Both the position numbers and the translations under genes were made by a program. Positions 6,373-9,191 of a DNA stretch of 9,191 nucleotides are shown here, one piece after another; position 1 is the stretch's first letter, and every line of letters starts with the position of its first letter. The notes below the pieces were generated by a model. That model did no database searches. It saw only the letters and a program-made list of their open reading frames with translations, and had not been told where the DNA came from. Where the stretch lies: the NCBI GenBank assembly GCA_026418215.1, contig JAOABT010000014.1, forward strand, positions 1 to 9,191, in the 5' to 3' direction. Source of the DNA: Clostridia bacterium. Lineage in GTDB: Bacteria > Bacillota > Clostridia > DSM-8532.

Positions 6373-8166
6373 CTATTCCAACGCTGTACGCATGGCATAG
6401 GCTAAAAAGCCCGCGCAGGTTGCAAAGGCAGCACCGGTAACACACTCGCCGGTGTTTTCATCTACGCTTTCACAGGCTATGTAATTATCCATCACGATCC
6501 TTTTCAGGATGTCCGTACAATGTTCGATCCTTCCGAAAAGCAAGCTGTTTGAGATACTTAAGACCCATGGGTGAGGGGCGTGGGGACAGCCTGTTTCAGC
6601 GAAATTGGATTTTGAGAAGGAATAAGGATAGTCTTCATTTCTTATCACATCTACTGTGTTCTTGAAGACTTCGTCTTCGCGGTCGCAGAATCCATAGAAT
6701 GCCAGAAGCTGCAAGCTTCCGGGCGGCTCATCATAAACATCGAAATTGCCTTTAAGATCTACCGACCAGCCATAGATCCGCTTGTCTTTATACTCTTTTA
6801 TGCAATGCTTCTCGATAGCCGCCTTTACACGCTCTGCAAGCGTTAAAAGCTCAGCTACTTCGGCTGGAGAGAAGAGCTCGATATAAAGCGCTGCTATATT
6901 GTTGAGCGAACGCCACACAAGCACATTATCGTAGGTTATATAGCGATAGACATGCATGTCGTCGGTTGGCTGAAGAAAAGTCTCATAAAGATCGATTTCG
7001 GGATGCTTTTTTGTTTTGAGTATTTTAAGTATCCGTCTCACCCCGTTCAAAATATGCGGCTCACGTAGGTATTCCTTATCGCCTGTTCTATTTACATAAT
7101 TATAGAGAGCTATTATCGGAGCGCACAGCTCGTCGAGCTCAAAGCCGGGCTCCAGTACTGTTCCGTCAATATAGCGGGAATGAACACCAACATTTTTTAT
7201 CTGCCTTGTAAACACATAGTCCAGCATATCCCTGGCATACCCGGCATCAACCAGAAGGATTGCAGGGAAGCTCCACAAAAGGCTGTCCCTGTCCCAGTAG
7301 GCAGCACTTACATAGTACCTGGGGCTTCTTGATGTCACCAGAACAAATTCCTCGGTATCAAGCGTAAGCCCAGAGGAGAAAAAGAAATTGAAAAAAAGGT
7401 TAGTATGATAAAGAGCGTTGAGGCTTTCGTCCTTGAGCGGAGCACTTCGCTTTTTTAGCCAGTCAAGCGTACTATCATAAAGGTGCTCGAAGCCCTTTCG
7501 GAGCATTTCCTTTGCAGATGTTGTTGAAGCCACCTCTTCGAAGCCAATGCCCCAGAAGAAATCGATTGCTTTTTCCTCTTGCGGTAGGAGAGGGATGCTG
7601 CTGGATATTGTATAACAAACCGTATTGTCAAGGTTATGAAATGCGGTTTTACACGGGACGGACACCATCGGGGCAAATGAGAATATCGAAACCCCGTTTC
7701 TCAGGTCAAACACGACGTTGTCGTTCCACCCGCTCTTATAAGCATGTTTTACGCCATCGATGGGTTTATCTTCATTGATGCAGTGTACAGTCGATGCCCA
7801 ACATCCTGTCAGACCGATATCCGGCTTCTGAACCACATTTGTATTATTTTGTATGGATAGACGGTATATAAATCCGCGTTCGTCAATGGGGGCAAGAATA
7901 ATTCCTTTAACGTTAAAGTTGGCTGTTTGAGCGGTAAATGTCGGTATCCACCAGTTTTCCCGACCCCACTTGATATTGTTAAGTGAAACGATTTCTTCAT
8001 TACATATAAAGGGTTTCATCAAGGGGCTTTCTTCAGTTCCTCTTACTTCTATGAGGCCTTTGCAACCCATATGTAAAAAGGTAAAATCGTGAATTGATCC
8101 ATCGGACATACCGAGCTTCGGAATGGAAATCCTTTCGTTACCGGTAGGAATATACTGTTCTTCCAT
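6373..8166 (-). CDS. GH125-like (alpha/alpha)6 glycoside hydrolase with extra N-terminal domain
   Basis: This is a 597-residue cytoplasmic protein without a signal peptide. Residues about 245-597 run in the same order as GH125, the metal-independent exo-alpha-1,6-mannosidases: WDRDS (291-295; GH125 WLRDS), ELDELCAP (343-350; EIDSLCYP), QPTDDMHVYRY (399-409; RPSDDACEYGY), YDEPPGSL (478-485; MDDANVPSL), CPHAPHPW (527-534; SPHTPDQYIW) and CESVDENTG (565-573; HEGFHVDD). As I remember the Clostridium perfringens enzyme, its acid Asp220 and base Glu393 align with Asp402 and Glu566 here, at similar spacing (164 against 173). About 230 extra N-terminal residues, rich in predicted beta strands, precede the barrel; typical GH125 proteins are near 430 residues. 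The motifs are altered enough that the substrate may not be mannose. It is the first gene of the operon, with GAGGT 6 bases before its ATG. A GH15/GH63-type relative is the alternative. Confidence 0.68.
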   Translation of the reverse strand: MEEQYIPTGNERISIPKLGMSDGSIHDFTFLHMGCKGLIEVRGTEESPLMKPFICNEEIVSLNNIKWGRENWWIPTFTAQTANFNVKGIILAPIDERGFIYRLSIQNNTNVVQKPDIGLTGCWASTVHCINEDKPIDGVKHAYKSGWNDNVVFDLRNGVSIFSFAPMVSVPCKTAFHNLDNTVCYTISSSIPLLPQEEKAIDFFWGIGFEEVASTTSAKEMLRKGFEHLYDSTLDWLKKRSAPLKDESLNALYHTNLFFNFFFSSGLTLDTEEFVLVTSRSPRYYVSAAYWDRDSLLWSFPAILLVDAGYARDMLDYVFTRQIKNVGVHSRYIDGTVLEPGFELDELCAPIIALYNYVNRTGDKEYLREPHILNGVRRILKILKTKKHPEIDLYETFLQPTDDMHVYRYITYDNVLVWRSLNNIAALYIELFSPAEVAELLTLAERVKAAIEKHCIKEYKDKRIYGWSVDLKGNFDVYDEPPGSLQLLAFYGFCDREDEVFKNTVDVIRNEDYPYSFSKSNFAETGCPHAPHPWVLSISNSLLFGRIEHCTDILKRIVMDNYIACESVDENTGECVTGAAFATCAGFLAYAMRTALE

Positions 8167-8196
8167 ATAAATACCTCACAAACAACGAATTTTTTA

Positions 8197-8210
8197 CTCA
8201 AACGTTTCAA
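8197..8210. promoter_or_regulatory. Candidate LacI-family operator of the glycosidase operon
   Basis: CTCAAACGTTTCAA is centred on CG with a perfect AAACGTTT core (8200-8207), typical of LacI-family operators. It starts about 5 bases after the predicted - strand transcription start. It matches the lacI-side operator at 8359-8372 in 10 of 14 positions. Confidence 0.6.
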
Positions 8211-8221
8211 CTAGCGATTTG

Positions 8222-8250
8222 AATTTATCATATTAATCAATCCAAGTCAA
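8222..8250 (-). promoter_or_regulatory. Predicted sigma-A promoter of the glycosidase operon
   Basis: On the - strand, TTGACT (8250-8245) is followed after 17 bases by TAAATT (8227-8222). The -35 is strong and the -10 is weak (4 of 6). The predicted start near 8215 gives a leader of about 50 bases. Confidence 0.5.
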
Positions 8251-8318
8251 CGGGGTAGTTTGGTAATATTGTTATTAAAATCATCGGGAACATGTTATAA
8301 ATTTTATAATATCGCAGC

Positions 8319-8347
8319 TTGACAGATTAAGAAGTTCGTGATTTAAT
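8319..8347 (+). promoter_or_regulatory. Predicted sigma-A promoter of the LacI-family gene
   Basis: A perfect TTGACA (8319-8324) is separated by exactly 17 bases from TTTAAT (8342-8347, 5 of 6 to TATAAT). The start of transcription would be near 8354. Confidence 0.7.
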
Positions 8348-8358
8348 AAAACTATAAG

Positions 8359-8372
8359 CTTAATCGTTTAAG
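8359..8372. promoter_or_regulatory. Candidate LacI-family operator 1 at lacI promoter
   Basis: CTTAATCGTTTAAG is a 12-of-14 palindrome centred on CG, lying just after the predicted lacI transcription start. It fits autoregulation by blocking the polymerase. Confidence 0.6.
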
Positions 8373-8374
8373 TA

Positions 8375-8390
8375 GCTTAACTGTTTAAGC
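8375..8390. promoter_or_regulatory. Candidate LacI-family operator 2 at lacI promoter
   Basis: GCTTAACTGTTTAAGC has perfect 6-base arms around a 4-base centre. Its inner 14 bases match operator 1 in 12 positions at an offset of 17 bases. The CG centre has changed, so binding may be weaker. As RNA it could also form a small hairpin just before the AGGAG ribosome site (8396-8400). Confidence 0.5.
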
Positions 8391-8407
8391 GTGACAGGAG
8401 AGTACAT

Positions 8408-9191
8408 ATGAAACGAAATGCTACTATAAAGGATGTTGCAAAGGAAGCCAATGTTTCTGCCGCAACAATATCCTATGTACTTAACAGAAAACAGAATATC
8501 AGTGAGGAAACCAAGAACCGTGTATATGCGGCGATGGAGAAGCTGAACTATATACCGAACCTTTCGGCGAGAGGTCTGGTTAAAAATACCTCCAAGCTGA
8601 TCGGCGTAGTCATTCCTCAGACGGAGCCTGGCAGCAAGCTCATGTTCAATAACGCCTTCTATAGTGAAATCATGAGCAGCATCGAATACCATGCAAGGCT
8701 CAGGGGCTATCACGTTTTGATTTCGGCCACCGATGCAAACGAAAGCTATTTTACATTGGCAAAGCAGAGAAACCTCGACGGCATAATCATCATTGGGGCA
8801 TATCCGGACGGTTTTTACAACGAGATCAAGAAAACCCAGATTCCTATTGTTTTGATCGACAGCTATTTCATAGATCACTATTTTCACAGCATTCAGATTA
8901 ATGATCGGTACGGCGGTTACCTGGCTACAAAATATCTTCTGGAAATGGGCCACAGGGAAATCGGCATTTTCACGGGCAAGATCAAAGAGGGCGGTGTTGT
9001 TAAGAAAAGATATGACGGATATCTGGATGCTCTTAAGGAATTCGAGATCATACCCAATATTCGAAATGTTTTTGAAGGAACCATGGATTTTGAATCAGGT
9101 TTTATCCATGCGCAGAATCTCGTAGAGAGTAAATCTAAGATAACGGCTGTGTTCTGCATAGCAGATATATTGGCGATTGGAGCTATAAAGG
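8408..9191 (+). CDS. LacI-family transcriptional regulator, 3'-truncated
   Basis: The first 261 residues of about 335 are visible before the window ends. Residues 6-26 (TIKDVAKEANVSAATISYVLN) form the LacI helix-turn-helix, and 53-61 (SARGLVKNT) is the hinge helix that fits the minor groove at the operator's CG centre. From residue 62 (SKLIGVVIP) the periplasmic-binding-protein-like sensor domain begins, with LDGIIIIG (123-130), MGHREIGIFTG (180-190) and AVFCIADILAIGA (247-259) as usual landmarks. ATG 8408 is set by AGGAG seven bases upstream. It is divergent from the glycosidase operon and shares the intergenic region with it, so it probably represses that operon and itself and is released by a sugar. 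The effector is unknown; a global CcpA role is unlikely given this local setting. Confidence 0.92.
   Translation, partial: MKRNATIKDVAKEANVSAATISYVLNRKQNISEETKNRVYAAMEKLNYIPNLSARGLVKNTSKLIGVVIPQTEPGSKLMFNNAFYSEIMSSIEYHARLRGYHVLISATDANESYFTLAKQRNLDGIIIIGAYPDGFYNEIKKTQIPIVLIDSYFIDHYFHSIQINDRYGGYLATKYLLEMGHREIGIFTGKIKEGGVVKKRYDGYLDALKEFEIIPNIRNVFEGTMDFESGFIHAQNLVESKSKITAVFCIADILAIGAIK

Noticed and set aside
6363..6385. AGCGT/ACGCT inverted repeat around the stop of the GH125-like gene
   Set aside because: A 5-base stem with a 13-base loop and no T-run is too weak for a terminator and may be chance.
8197..8211. CcpA cre site
   Set aside because: The spacing around the CG centre does not fit the cre consensus, and related palindromes occur beside the local LacI gene, which explains the site better.
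8360..8953. Open frame of 197 codons on the - strand opposite the LacI-family gene
   Set aside because: It lies antisense to a clear LacI protein, runs through its promoter region and has no recognisable domain.

Overview
The window most likely comes from a Gram-positive Clostridia-type bacterium (Firmicutes). Pointers are strong AGGAGG-type ribosome binding sites, dense operons, an ECF-type vitamin/metabolite transporter gene, tandem SAM hydroxide adenosyltransferase (DUF62) genes, a GH65 phosphorylase and a LacI-type regulator. The genus cannot be fixed from this stretch alone. Both ends of the window cut through genes.

Left half (1-3762, all on the + strand): the 3' part of an ECF transporter T-component gene overlaps by 4 bases (ATGA) an M20 family metallopeptidase gene. 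Two paralogous DUF62 genes follow. They keep the Asp-Arg-His set expected of enzymes that split SAM with water into adenosine and methionine. A 171-base gap between the paralogs holds a small hairpin and a longer imperfect inverted repeat. Two points stand out here. The M20 protein has Asp where the family normally has its C-terminal metal-binding His. The two DUF62 copies differ from each other at positions near the substrate.

Right half (3865-8166, all on the - strand, plus a divergent regulator at 8408-9191): two intracellular carbohydrate enzymes form an operon. The first is an (alpha/alpha)6 protein whose motifs run in the same order as in GH125 (exo-alpha-mannosidase family), with an added N-terminal domain. 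The second is a GH65 disaccharide phosphorylase. The operon runs into an 80-codon remnant of an ABC-2 type permease that stops abruptly, so the boundary between the two halves (about 3763-3870) looks like an old deletion or rearrangement junction. A LacI-family repressor is transcribed divergently.

The 241-base region between the repressor gene and the glycosidase operon (8167-8407) can be read in some detail. Each direction has a plausible sigma-A promoter, and each promoter has related near-palindromes starting about 5 bases after the predicted transcription start: one on the glycosidase side and two in tandem on the lacI side. This suggests one repressor controlling both itself and the glycosidase operon. 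No rRNA, tRNA, CRISPR array, insertion sequence or phage gene was seen.
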